From Cyprinodon diabolis (Eukaryota > Chordata > Actinopteri > Cyprinodontiformes > Cyprinodontidae), in contig CM060072.1 in the NCBI GenBank assembly GCA_030533445.1, positions 11,737,875 to 11,801,874 of the forward strand: a stretch of 64,000 nucleotides of DNA, in the 5' to 3' direction. Within the stretch, counting starts at the first letter, position 1; every line of letters starts with the position of its first letter. Positions 34,023 to 45,558 of the stretch are shown in pieces. The notes under the pieces were generated by a model. The model made no database searches. It saw nothing but the letters and a program-made list of their open reading frames with translations, and was not told the DNA's origin. The position numbers and the translations under genes were made by a program.

Positions 34023-34707
34023 TGTTGAAGAAAAATTATTATTTTTAGTTTTTAATACAGTTAATCTTATGGCATGTGTAAAAGTTATGTTGAGCACTCT
34101 CATTTTGAACATATTTCTTAATTTTGAACAAGTTTGTGAAGATAACCTTTCCTTGAACCAAAGGACTGAATTTAAGTTTGTTCCTGAGAATTTATGGCAG
34201 GAAGAGGCCCCGCATTCCACAGCTATTCTGTGAGGTCTTATCTTATGTTTTCTTTAGCCAGAAGACCATAGAATTCCTGGAGGTCAGGCCGTAAATTAGG
34301 GGAAGCTCTAAGTTTTTCTGAGTGTCCAAGATAGCTCCTGGTTGGAGGAGCAAAAGCCAGCCTTATTTGAATAAATTAAATACAAGAGGATAAAGCTTTC
34401 TACATAGAAGTAACAAATCAGATTTGCTCTTGCAACTCTCCAAAGATGTCTTTGTACGTCTTTGCTTTCTTTCCTTCTCTCCATTTATTTTAGGTAATTG
34501 AATGTATGTCTCCGTTGTTCTGCTGTTTCTGGTGTAAGTTTGTGCATTGTCTTATATTGGATTAAACTCTGTAATTCTGTGACGTCAACACGCAATGCTG
34601 GTTTTCCTTGTGGCCACACGTAGCTCGCCGAGAGGAACCTGGGAAAGGAAGAGAGAAGCCAACCTTTTTCCAAAGTTAACTATTTTAGAATATTTTCTTC
34701 CTTAACA
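34023..34707 (+). repeat. ERV 5' LTR
   Basis: It begins TGTTGAAGAAAAATTATT and ends CTTCCTTAACA. It is the same length as the 3' LTR, with about seven substitutions (for example near 34037, 34085, 34312, 34489-34491 and 34523). Confidence 0.93.
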
Positions 34708-35001
34708 ATTGGGGGCTCGTGCCGGTTCTGGAATCTCGGTGGGCGGCTGTTTGGCACGGATTGATCCGTTTCGGCCCGACGCTTCGGTGTGGTAAGACAG
34801 TATTTGATTATTTTTTATTTTTTGGTTGTCTGAAGCGCTGTTTCGTTGGACCGTGTCTGATTGCTCTTGCTGTGTGCGGCCTCACAGAATTTAGAAGCTG
34901 CAGAGGTAGATAGAATCCCTCCTAAAAGAGTCGGTTGTTTAAGGATTTGAATAAATACACATTACAGGGAACTTTGGCTAGTTCAAATAGAGCCTTTACG
35001 T

Positions 35002-35713
35002 TGTTAAGGAAGAAAATATTCTAAAATATTTAACTTTGGAAAAAGGTTGGCTTTCTCTCTTCCTTTCCCAGATCCTCTCGGCGAGCTGCGTGTGGCCACA
35101 AGGAAAACCAGCAATGCGTGTTGACGTCACAGAATTACAGGGTTTAATTCAATATAAGACAATGCACAAACTTAGAAATAAGACAATGGACAAACTTATA
35201 CCAGAAACTGCAGAACAACGGAGACATACATTCATTTACCTGACATAAATGGAGAGAAGGAAAGAAAGCAAAGACATACAAAGACATCTTTGGAGAGTTG
35301 CAAGAGCAAATCTAATCTGTTACTTCTGTGTAGAAAGTTTTATCCTCTTGTATTTAATTTATTCAAATAAGGCATTCAAATTTGCTCCTCCAACCAGGAG
35401 CTATCTCTGACACTCAGAAAAACTTAGAGCTTCCCCTAATTTACGGCCTGGCGTCCAGGAATTCTAACGTCTTCTGGCTAAGATAAACATGAGATAAGAC
35501 CTCACAGAATAGCTGTTGGAATGCGGGGCCTCTTCCTGCCATAAATTCTCAGGAACAAACTTAAATTCAGTGCTTTGGTTCAAGGAAAGGTTATCTTCAC
35601 AAACTTGTTCAAAATTAAGAAATATGTTCTAAATGAGAGTGCTCAACATACCTTTTACACATGCCATAAGATTAACTGTATTAAAAACTAAAAATAATAA
35701 TTTTTCTTCAACA
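35002..35713 (-). mobile_element. Inverted solo LTR nested in the ERV leader
   Basis: The minus-strand sequence starts TGTTGAAGAAAAATTATT and ends CTTCCTTAACA like the flanking LTRs, with a clearly higher divergence and an extra stretch of about 25 bases around 35170 that duplicates the neighbouring AAACTTA/AAGACAATG segment. ACGT lies on both sides (34998-35001 and 35714-35717), a 4-bp target duplication of the same length as that of the host ERV. Confidence 0.9.
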
Positions 35714-38700
35714 ACGTTAACTCTGATTTTAAGCTGGGTTTTTTATTATATTCTTTACCCTGAGGATTCATGCCTGTGCCTCAATAAAAGAATTTCGGGT
35801 GTCTGTGCATTGATTAGCAGGGGCTTGTATCAGCCCGGAGATTATGGCTCATCTCCAGTGGACTTATAATTAATTGTTTGGGTTAATTGGACTGAGTTGT
35901 ATCACTCATGGAAAAAGGACTAATAGGTTGGATCACCTTTCTCTGGCATTCTGAATCGAGTTGGTAGTAGTATAAAGGACTGAGAATAATTAATTTAGCA
36001 GGATGAATCATCTTAAAGGACTGATAGCAGGTTGAATCACCTTAACGGACTGAGAAGTTGAAATGAGAATAAAAGGGATTTGTAAAAGTGAAGTTGGAAA
36101 ATTAAAAGATGCGTCATACATTCTTTTAGCCGGCACCTGACATTTTCTTTTCTTTTCTGTCTTTTCTTGACTGAACTACGACGTCTGTGTTTTTGTGTTT
36201 TGTATGTTTCTTTGTGTTTGTGTGCGTGCTTGGCTACGGGCGTGATCTATGGCTGTGTGTCTGTCTTCCCCCATTATATGTTCCACCACGCGCTGCTGTC
36301 TATTTGTCTGTCTGTGTCTGAATTGTGCTGAGATTGTGCGGAAGTGATTTGTGTTTCAAGATTGTGTTATGAAATATTTTCAAATGTTTTTGCTGGATGT
36401 TGTATTACTAACTTTCTGTTAAAATGTGCTTCTGTGGGACAGAAGTTTCTCCATTTTGGTTAAAAGTTTTGTTTCACAGCAGGGGGACTGATTGACCCCC
36501 CCCCCCATTTGCATTTTGGGAGTGCTTCAGTTCTGTTAGCACTGATATTTCCAGCTCACTCTTTCAGGATTCTTGGATTTTGATGTGAATAACTTTTAGA
36601 ACTGTGTTTTGTGTTGAAATGAAAAGTACAAAATAACAGATTTACAGATGTTTTTACTTTCTCAGCGGGAGAAATGTGTGGCATCAGTTCCAGGCTGGAG
36701 CACTGGAATGATCCAATTTTTTTTTATAATATTGTGACATTGACAATCACTTCAATTTCTAGGTTTCCTGACACAGGATGGAACACCCTCACTGTGTGGA
36801 ACAAGAGAACAAAAGCGAGAACATATGGATGTTTTTCTGCTTGACAGTGTTTTCTACACTGTTAATGTAGGACATGTTGAAACACTAATGAATGACTTTG
36901 TTTCTTGTAAGACGATCTTCGTGTGCAGCCCATTTTGCATATTACATGACCACATGAACGGTTTTTGGGTTTTCCTACAGGGGGTCTAGGTAGTCATTTA
37001 ATAAAAGTGGGCTAGCATGAAATACGGTTGTGTGTATAATATGGAGTTTTTAAAACAGGTTCACTCAAAACTGAACAATATTAGAACTATTGGATAATTT
37101 TTTTTCAACCATGGTGTTATAATGATTGTGTTTAAGACTTTCACAGGACGAATTTTGGTTTGAAATCTGGGGTAACATCCTGCATCTTTCTTACAATGGG
37201 GTGTTGATGAGTCTGCTTGAGTGTGAATGAGAGTGAATGTGTAGGCAGATGGCCTTTGATGGGTTTTAGGAAGCTCTATGTCAATATGACGTCACTTTAG
37301 TGTGTAGCTGTGTGATATTTTTCTTATTTTAAACTATTTAGGGAAAGTAAAGGTTTTGTTTCATAAATATACTTTTATTACTGCTTTACAGACAATTTTA
37401 AGGTAAAGACGATTACATATTTTGGTGTCACAATCTGGTTGAAGCTGAATCATCTGCTTGTGCAGTGGAATTAATATGAAACGAGAATTCAGCCTTGGCT
37501 TAAAGCAGATAGATGTAGTTATTAGGAAATTGTGTTATCCACTTAGACTAACAACACTAACAAACTAACCTAAATTCTAACTAAATTAACTTGGTTTATA
37601 TTTCATATGGGTAACTGATTGGACATGTTGAAATTTTAGCATAATGGGGGAAAGTTCTTTTAGTTTTGTTTTCCACCTCTAAATTGTTTTTCTTTTGGAA
37701 ATAAGAAAACACAGGGGGATGTTATAAAGATAAGATATTACAGATGGAACTTTGAAATTTACATCATCTCAGTCTAGTTTGAATATTAGATGGAAGATTG
37801 GAGAAATCATGGAACATCTTATGATATTTTGGTTTTTCAGCAAATTATTATATAACAGTGACATAGATTCCAAATTATTTTCAAAATGATAATTTTATTA
37901 TATCAACAGGGGGAGAAGGAGAAGTAGACCCTAATTCCTTGTAAATTTTTGGATATGGTTAATTGTAAATTAGTTAATCAATAATTTTGATTTTTTTTCA
38001 TTCAACAATAGTGAATTATGGATTTCTTTAATGTAGAGTCATATGGCCTTTCTGCTTGACTAAAAAATGGTGTATGTGATATAGAAGCTTCTACTAAATT
38101 AGATTTGATCATCTAAAATTGAACGGTTTCAAATAACGTCTATGCCATGTTTATTTACATTTAAAATTGTTGATAGATTTCTGCATCACTGCTGACTTTG
38201 ATTATATACAGTTGGGTGTAAATTGTTAATTTTGAGGAAAATTTTGGTTAAAACTGCTATGAAATTCAAATAAAATGTAAATAATTTCTGAAATTTTAAA
38301 ATAGGACTTTGTCTTGAAGCGTGGGACAATGATAAGGATGTTTGGTATTTAGTAGAACAATATAGAATTCATAATTATTTGACAAAGTGCAATTCAATCA
38401 CAACTTTTATTAGTGTCAGTACTAGGACATTCTAGAGTTTGTTCTAATCCTTTAATGAGTTTGTGAGGTTGTGATTTTAAAATTTGTAGTTGATATTTGG
38501 CACAAGCAGAGTGAATGTCATCGAGGTATTGACGTTTATTGATTTTGAACAGTAAGTGTCATTATTTTCTTAATTCTGGCACATCTGATCGTGGACTATT
38601 GTAACACATTTCTATGTTTATTCTTTTTGCAGTTCAGGATTTGGGGCAGTTGGCCGTTAGTGCTATAACAACAACGAATCTAGAGCCACACGGGAGGATG

Positions 38701-41055
38701 CATCACAAGATAAATTTTATTTATAATAGTGACAGTAACAAAATGTGGCATATATAAGTTTTGATTTTTTCTGGCAGTTCTCCTTCCTTCTGACTTGATG
38801 GCAATCTTGGGGAAAGGGTCTTTTAAGCTCAGAGATCATGGGACGATGTATTTGAAGGGATCTTCTTGATTACCACATCAGGCCGCTGTTGTTGCTGAAC
38901 AAAGATGCTGAACTGTGCCCATCTTCTGCTGGACTGCTGTATGTAAGCCAAAAGCTGTTGAACGATTACGAAGGTCAGCGAAGACGAGCTGTTCTCCTGC
39001 TGTCACGTGAGGGCAGAGTGCTGCTCACAGGACCTGGCAATAGATGTCTCCTTTGAGTGTTGCTTTGCACACCTGGCTGAAAACAAAAGGGACTCAGGCG
39101 TTATCTGTGGGAGTCTTCTACGGCTGGGAATCAGCAGTGAGTCGGGACCACAAAGATCATAGCCTTTTGTCCAAACCCGGAAGGGGGGTTTCAGTGGATG
39201 ACTGATCTGCTGGTTTCTACGTCCTGCTCTGTCAACCACGAAAGGCTGAACAAAGTTCATCAAAGCGGGACTGTATCCAGATGCTACTGCACTGCGGGAA
39301 TGACTACTACTCTGGACACCTTCTGATTCAGCAGATAAAGAATTGCGGCATGGCAAGTCGCTCAGCGGTGGTCCTGTTGTGTGTTCTCATGTTTGATCCT
39401 GGATTCTCACCTCTGATTATGTGACCTGGGCGCCAAAGCCCACTCCTGGGGTTCCCTTCAGTCTGCAGGTTGGAGACGAAATGGGTGCCAACTAAACTTG
39501 GTAGTGGTGAATAAGTTCTTTTTAAATTTTTGTAGTGTGTGATGCCATTGTTCTCTTCTTACTTTAGTTATAGCACTGATGCGCCCTGTTGTCTTCACGT
39601 TCTGAACTCCTGCAGTGTAATTCTGAGTGTTAAGGACACCCCATCTCCTGGGGTCAGAGGTTTTACAATGCAGTTTGAGGGTTGGTGTGCACCAACTGTT
39701 ACAACACTGCATTCCTCGGAAATGCATTAACTTCCTCCATGATTCACTCTGTTTGTCTCACAAAATGCTAATGTGTCTTTTTTCCCTTCCTGCCTGAAAA
39801 GAATGGGCAGGGACTAACTATTGCAATTACATATTTTTTCCTTAACCATAGCTGAATTGCATTGTGTGTTACGCTTCATCTACTAAGGAAGAGGATCTAA
39901 ATTTTATTTACATAGTACAGAGGCTACCATTCAGTAAAACTAAATTTACATTTAAATGGAATTTAACATTAAGGTGTTAAAGTGAATTGATGGGTGTCTA
40001 TAAAGCTTACTGAGCTAAAGACACCAAGTTCTGTGTTGATTTCATAAATTTGATCAAACATTAAATTCTTTGATTGAGGTGTGCAGATTGTAACAGCATC
40101 TGGGACACCATGTTTGAATTGCATCCAACTGTGTTACATGAGGCTAAAGTTAGTGGTGATGGCGGATTTCATCTCAATGAGTTGTATAGGATTTTTATTG
40201 TATTCTATGACAGAACATTTGTTCTGTTATAGAAACAGGGGGACATGAATGGAATTGGTCTAATAAGCAAATTTTTAGTTTGGATCTCTCTTTACTTTTC
40301 GGAAAAAGAGGTTATTGGAGTTAAATCAAAATACATTAAATGTTTTACGGTGTATTAGAAGCATTAAATATGAGCTAACTATTTGGATATGAAAGAAGTA
40401 AAATTTATAAATTGAATATACTAAACTAAATATTGCCTATCAAAAAATTTACATAAAACAGTGTTTCTTAAACTAAGGAAGGTGATGATTGGATTGTTGC
40501 ATCTCTATTCATAGGATTTAAAATAAGTTGTTTAACTAAGACATCCAGGAAGGTCTAAACTAAAGATTTACATCATTTAATAAATTTAGCTGTATCGAAT
40601 CTCTCTCCAAAACTGAAAAGGCATTGATAATTGATAAACAATATAAAAAGGGTAATACATTATTCAATTAAATATTGTATAAATAGGTTTTCAAAAGAAT
40701 AAATGGATCAAAGGTAAAAATGGTTGAAATTTTTGGGATTTAAAACTATGATTGGAATAAAGTAGGTCATTTTTGATATTTAGTGACAAGGTTAGCTATA
40801 CTCATGTAAAACAGGCTGATCATTCTTTAAAGTTTTAAAAAAATAGAAAATATGATGATTGAAATTAAATTGGTCTAAATTGGAGATTTACAAATTAACA
40901 ATTATGGAACTGCTTCTAAAATACAGTTAAGTTTTGGGTTCAACATGATAGGAAACATTTATTTCTCATGTAGGCCTTATATAAAAAGAGGGTCAAAGGA
41001 TTGATAAAATACAGCTCAAAAGAAGCAGATTTATAATACAAAAGGAAGACAGCAA
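35714..41055 (+). other. Non-coding interior of the ERV
   Basis: Over 5 kb between the nested LTR and the integrase remnant there is no open frame resembling gag, protease, RT or RNase H. The sequence is AT-rich. At 35912-36060 the leader has imperfect repeats containing AAAGGACTGA and GGTTGAATCACCTT. CAGGGGG recurs on the plus strand at about 36480, 36978, 37712, 37907 and 40236. At 39350 an ATG opens a short hydrophobic leader of the kind that starts an envelope protein, but it ends within about 25 codons. The minus frame at 39003-39356 resembles nothing known. Confidence 0.55.
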
Positions 41056-41124
41056 ATGTGTCATAAAGTGTCGGATCAATCATTAACCAATCAACAGGGT
41101 TCTCTCCATATGAGCTCCAGACAG

Positions 41125-41559
41125 GATGGATGTTTCCAGGACCTGCTACCCGCATTCCAGGATGGAAAGGTGAGCTTGCACATTTATCTCATAAAGATTT
41201 CTTCAATGAGTTACAGGTCCTGGCAGCGGAATTTACAAAATACCAGACGACACAGGAACGTCCAGGCTCGGGACCAGTTCCGGGAATCGACTGGGTGCGC
41301 CTGAAGGTCATCAAAAGAAAGTGGTCTGAACCTCGCTTCACTGTACCATACCGAGTCGTGGAGAGGACGTCTCATGCTGTCCGTCTGCAAAGGAAAAGGA
41401 GACACCTGGTTCCATTGGAGTCAGTGCACAACAGCTGAGGAGCCACAATGCACGCTACAAGGCGTACAGGAGAATCTACAGTCTCAACCTGCGGTCGAGG
41501 AGTGTCTGCAGGCACATCCCAACGCGGAGGAGGATCTGCAGTTCCAGGTGGAAGTGTAG
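41125..41559 (+). pseudogene. ERV integrase C-terminal remnant
   Basis: The frame 41130-41438 carries a retroviral integrase C-terminal pattern: a DWVRLKVIKRKW stretch followed by SEPRFTVPYRVVERT, the GPY/F-type module that binds DNA non-specifically. Near 41390 the expected continuation moves to another frame, where a KGDTWFHWSQCT stretch is found (frame 41374-41559). At least one frameshift therefore breaks it. The catalytic core is absent upstream. Between here and the 3' LTR no envelope sequence is recognisable. A stretch at 42330-42385 contains a short SSDNG-type run that might be a displaced core fragment, with low confidence. Confidence 0.7.
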
Positions 41560-42522
41560 CAGGGATTCCTGCCAAGACCACTTCATTTTCCTGAATTACA
41601 AGGCTTAAAAGGCCCGGACAGGCACAATAATCCTGTTCCGGTGTCCTTCCATTGAGAAAAGGAGATTGCAACCTCTCCTTAAACTCACTGTTATATTGGC
41701 ACAATACTCCAATTTACAGTGAGCAACGGACACTCAGGTGGAAACCTGAGGTTTACAACCGAGGAGGAACATGTGAAGGATCAGGCTACAAGATCATCAT
41801 TAACTTATCTTCTCTTTATTGCGTGTTTTCGTTTTTTGCGAGCTCTTAAAGAACATTCGTTTCTTTTTGCGCGTATTTTTGGATCGTTTCCTGACGAAGA
41901 ATTCATATTCATTTTTGGAGGACTATCGAAGGAGCATAGAGACAAACTCTAAGTTCTTAATATTGAATCATGTCAAAAAAAGAAAAAAGGTATTTTGTAA
42001 TTTTTATGTGTTTATGATTTATTTTCTTTTTTGATGTTGTTATTGTTTTGTATTGACAAATTGTAATTTTTGTGGCGAGTATTGTCTTTTAAGTTTCCTG
42101 GGCATGTTTTAGTAATTTCGAGATATCTTACTCTGGTATTCTAATTTTATACTTGGGCTGATATTTCTATTGTGTTTTTTTTTTTTTTCTTCTATTGACA
42201 TAACTGAGTTTTATGATTTTTCATATTTGATAAGTGAAATGTATTTTCAGTTTTAGTTTTTACTGGTTAAAATTTTGTGGTTCATCAGGTGAGTATTAAA
42301 TTGTTGGATAGCGCAAGATACATTTGATAAGTTCAGATAATGGAGTTCAGCTTCAGACACATGACCTGGCCGTGGAGCTAGGAGGTTCTGTTTAAAAGGG
42401 GACTGTTATATAATTAGGCTAAGGTTTTAGTTTTTTAATATACTAAATAGTTTTTTGGTTCCTCTATTAGAAGGCTTAATTTATTTGTGAGGTCTGTGTG
42501 TCTCAGACCTCAAAAGAGGGAC

Positions 42523-43207
42523 TGTTGAAGAAAAATGATTATTTTTAGTTTTTAATACAGTTAATCTTATGGCATGTGTAAAAGGTATGTTGAGCACTCT
42601 CATTTTGAACATATTTCTTAATTTTGAACAAGTTTGTGAAGATAACCTTTCCTTGAACCAAAGGACTGAATTTAAGTTTGTTCCTGAGAATTTATGGCAG
42701 GAAGAGGCCCCGCATTCCACAGCTATTCTGTGAGGTCTTATCTTATGTTTTCTTTAGCCAGAAGACCATAGAATTCCTGGAGGTCAGGCCGTAAATTAGG
42801 GGAAGCTCTAAGCTTTTCTGAGTGTCCAAGATAGCTCCTGGTTGGAGGAGCAAAAGCCAGCCTTATTTGAATAAATTAAATACAAGAGGATAAAGCTTTC
42901 TACATAGAAGTAACAAATCAGATTTGCTCTTGCAACTCTCCAAAGATGTCTTTGTACGTCTTTGCTTTCTTTCCTTCTCTCCATTTATGTCAGGTAATTG
43001 AATGTATGTCTCCGTTGTTCTGCAGTTTCTGGTGTAAGTTTGTGCATTGTCTTATATTGGATTAAACTCTGTAATTCTGTGACGTCAACACGCAATGCTG
43101 GTTTTCCTTGTGGCCACACGTAGCTCGCCGAGAGGAACCTGGGAAAGGAAGAGAGAAGCCAATCTTTTTCCAAAGTTAACTATTTTAGAATATTTTCTTC
43201 CTTAACA
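42523..43207 (+). repeat. ERV 3' LTR
   Basis: Direct copy of 34023-34707, preceded by CTCAAAAGAGGGAC. A second polypurine-like AAAAGGGGACTGTTA at about 42393-42407 mimics the tract/LTR junction 120 bases further upstream. Confidence 0.93.
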
Positions 43208-43322
43208 GTGGCCACGAAGTAGTATTTCGTGCGCACGTTATACTTATTGCGTGGCCGCGAAATACTACTTCTTGGCCACAATTAAACATTTTTTTTGACC
43301 ATGTCATCAGAGGGGCTCCGTA

Positions 43323-45044
43323 ATTTTGGACCCAGAGCGAAATTTAGCTCTGACAGCCCACTGCTCCCCAAGGAGATGGGTCAAAATGCAGAGAACGAAT
43401 TTCCCCATTGTGGGACATTAAGGGCATTTACAGGGGGGTGGGGTGACCATTAGCAGTGGTATATTTCTGTAACTGTTGTTGAAATTAACTTCTTTCGCAA
43501 TTTGTTTGGTTTGTCACAGACTTTAAAACTGCTGCCTTGACAAGAATATGTCTGTAGAAAAAATTTGGATTTTTTTAGATATAGTGCTTTAAAATATTTT
43601 GTAAGTTTTGTAAGTGATTAAAATATTTTCTTAGTTTTATGTTATTTTCTTTTAAATTTTCCTCCAACATACAGGGATACAAATCAACTTCTACTTTTAA
43701 ATGCAGAATGGCACCTGAATTAGTGTTTCCTGTGTATCTTTTCTAAAGCATCTTGAAATGTTCACACGGTTAGTAAGGTGATACAAATTTAAAAAGCAAG
43801 AACAGCAGTTGAAAAAAAAAACCACAGGTACTTTGGTCGTCTTGCTACAGTGTTTCTGTTGCAAGAGGCAAGCTTCTTGCATTTCAGTCATGCAATCAAC
43901 CACGCTGTTAAGCATTCTAACCTTATGAGCCAAGAGTTTTATTTATCTATATAAAAAAAAAAAATTAACTACATAATAGGTGCCAACATTGGGATTTGCA
44001 TTTCTTGTGCTTGTACTTTTATCTTTCACCCTTCCACACCAGCTAAATTTATTTACTTGAATGAAGTAACATCTAAAATGGTTCTCTGTTAGAATTATCT
44101 GTTATTCATCGGCATTTGGTTTGTCTGGAATTTAAAACAGAAAGATAAAAAAATCAACATTTGTCAAAAACTTTAAATTATTTGAGTCCTGCAATAAAAC
44201 TCTTGTCTTGTTGTCTGTCTTTTTATTTGCATTATTCAGTTGAGCAACACAAAGCTCACATGCTGTATCTAGAGAGAGTGTTTTATCGTTTTTTTTTTTT
44301 TACTGTCTAGTATAGTGGTTTGACATTCAGACCAAGAAGTTTCCAAGTGACACACACTCTACTTAGATGTCCAGGTGCATGCAGACTTCGGGTTGAGTAT
44401 CTGCTGCTCTTAAAAAAAAAACAACACTATAAGTCCATGCTTTAAATAAAAATAGAAGAATAATAGAAGCAGAATAAAAGCAAATAATGATAAAAACATG
44501 GTAAAAGCAGGTGGTAAAAGAAGACAATTGGATCATAACCTAAAATTAATAATACCTCTGTTAACAGCAGCTCTAAGTAGTTCTGCAGGACCTTCTGTTT
44601 GATGATTGCTGTATTTAAGGCCCGGAGGAAAATGCCCGACAAAAGGGATTGTTTATGATTTTAATCAGATCGTACTCTAAAACAGGCAAAACCTTCTTAA
44701 TAAAACTTGTGGTTAAAACATCAAGAAAGCAGGAAGAGGAGCTTATTACAGTTTATTTGGAAGAACTGGTGCATTAAGAGAGTATATTATGACTTGAGAC
44801 ACTGGAGTTTGTGTCGATGTGCAAACTGCTTACCTAACAACTTGTATATTCTCAGTAAAAAACTTGAATTGGCAGATTCAGCTGTGTTGTTGGGCCAGAA
44901 AAAGGAGATTTGGTCCATTGTGAGGGGATATGCTCCTTTGGGGATTTCTCGACTGTTTGTTGGGGTTGTACTCCAAAGCAATGACTTAGCTTTTCTTCAG
45001 CTTTTTTTTTTTTGTTGTCTTTACACTGTCACAAGTACAGAGCA
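43323..45044. other. Intergenic, including the partner of the 6715 block
   Basis: Positions 43375-43430 hold AATTTCCCCATTGTGGGACAT, a LINE-tail type motif like that at 20494. Positions 43745-43930 align with 6715-6910. The frame 44707-45048 (113 codons) resembles nothing known. No gene is seen. Confidence 0.45.
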
Positions 45045-45240
45045 ATGAAATGAACTCTCTGCATTTAACCTATCCCCTTAGGGAGCAGTGGGCCACCATT
45101 GTGTGGCGCCCGGGGAGCAGTGTGGGGTTAAGGGTTTTCCTCAGTGACCCAGAGTCTCCTTCCGTGGGAGTGGGGCTTGAACTCAGAACCTCTGGATTCC
45201 AAGCACAATAGTCTAACCAATAGGGGACACTTATGTGACC
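45045..45240. repeat. Dispersed SINE-like or LINE-tail repeat
   Basis: The block contains CCCTTAGGGAGCAGTGGGCC, a GGCGCCCGGGGAGCAGT segment and a GGGGCTTGAACTCAGAACCT segment. This is a recurrent teleost repeat with a B-box-like GGxTTGAACTC. No matching A box could be placed, so a tRNA origin is only possible. Confidence 0.45.
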
Positions 45241-45558
45241 TATATTTGCCCATTACCTCATTGACCATTTTTACTCTCTTTGTCTTTTGTTTCTTCTGTT
45301 CTGGTTCCCATTCCAACAACTTGCATCCCAAAACCTAAGCAGAGTAACTTAAATCAGCATCTAGACTCTTTATACGGTTTTCACTGACATAATGTACTTT
45401 ATCCAGGTAGTAGAAAATGTTGGAACCCAAAAGTGTTGTACCTGATATATTGAGGTGAAATCCATCTCTTTTTAAGAGGCGTCTCTTTTACCATGAAATA
45501 TTAGAGTTATCAATAAAGCCAATCTATCTTGCGAAGCAGGATCCTTTGATCCATTTAT

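Larger units (their letters stand above)
34023..43207 (+). mobile_element. Endogenous retrovirus-like element, 9.2 kb, defective
   Basis: Two 685-bp direct LTRs (34023-34707 and 42523-43207) with TG...CA ends are flanked by the 4-bp duplication GTGG (34019-34022 and 43208-43211). After the 5' LTR comes TTGGGGGCTCGTGCCGG, resembling a proline-tRNA primer-binding site with mismatches. AAAAGAGGGAC precedes the 3' LTR as the polypurine tract. The LTRs differ at about seven positions by eye, so the insertion is fairly recent. Yet the interior has no gag, hardly any pol and no env: only an integrase C-terminal remnant near 41230-41450 and a possible env leader near 39350 are recognisable. A solo LTR of the same family sits inverted at 35002-35713. 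The copy cannot make virus proteins and must have been mobilised by another element's enzymes. Confidence 0.85.
33499..43320. mobile_element. Fold-back (long inverted repeat) DNA element, split by an ERV
   Basis: The ends are inverted copies: CGGAGCCCCTCTGATGACAT at 33499 and its complement ending at 43320, each continuing GGTCAAAAAAAA, a T/A tract and TTGGCCAC or GTGGCCAC. TA lies outside both ends (33497-33498 and 43321-43322). The left arm (to about 33725) is built from alternating GTGGCCAC and GTGCGCAC. The right arm (33972-34022 plus 43208-43320) repeats this in inverse order. The core (about 33726-33971) has a 25-bp hairpin and promoter-like motifs. Without the ERV the element is about 0.64 kb. 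It has no coding capacity; frames here are by-products of the palindromes. TA flanks suggest a Tc1/mariner-like or related integration, which is an inference. Confidence 0.75.

Noticed and set aside
39003..39356. 117-codon minus frame in the ERV interior
   Set aside because: It is antisense to the element and resembles no retroviral or host protein.
44707..45048. 113-codon plus frame
   Set aside because: No domain is recognised, its end lies in a T-rich run and a dispersed repeat, and no splice or promoter context was seen.
45150..45235. tRNA gene suggested by a GGxTTGAACTC-like B box
   Set aside because: No cloverleaf or A box could be placed; the stretch belongs to a dispersed repeat.
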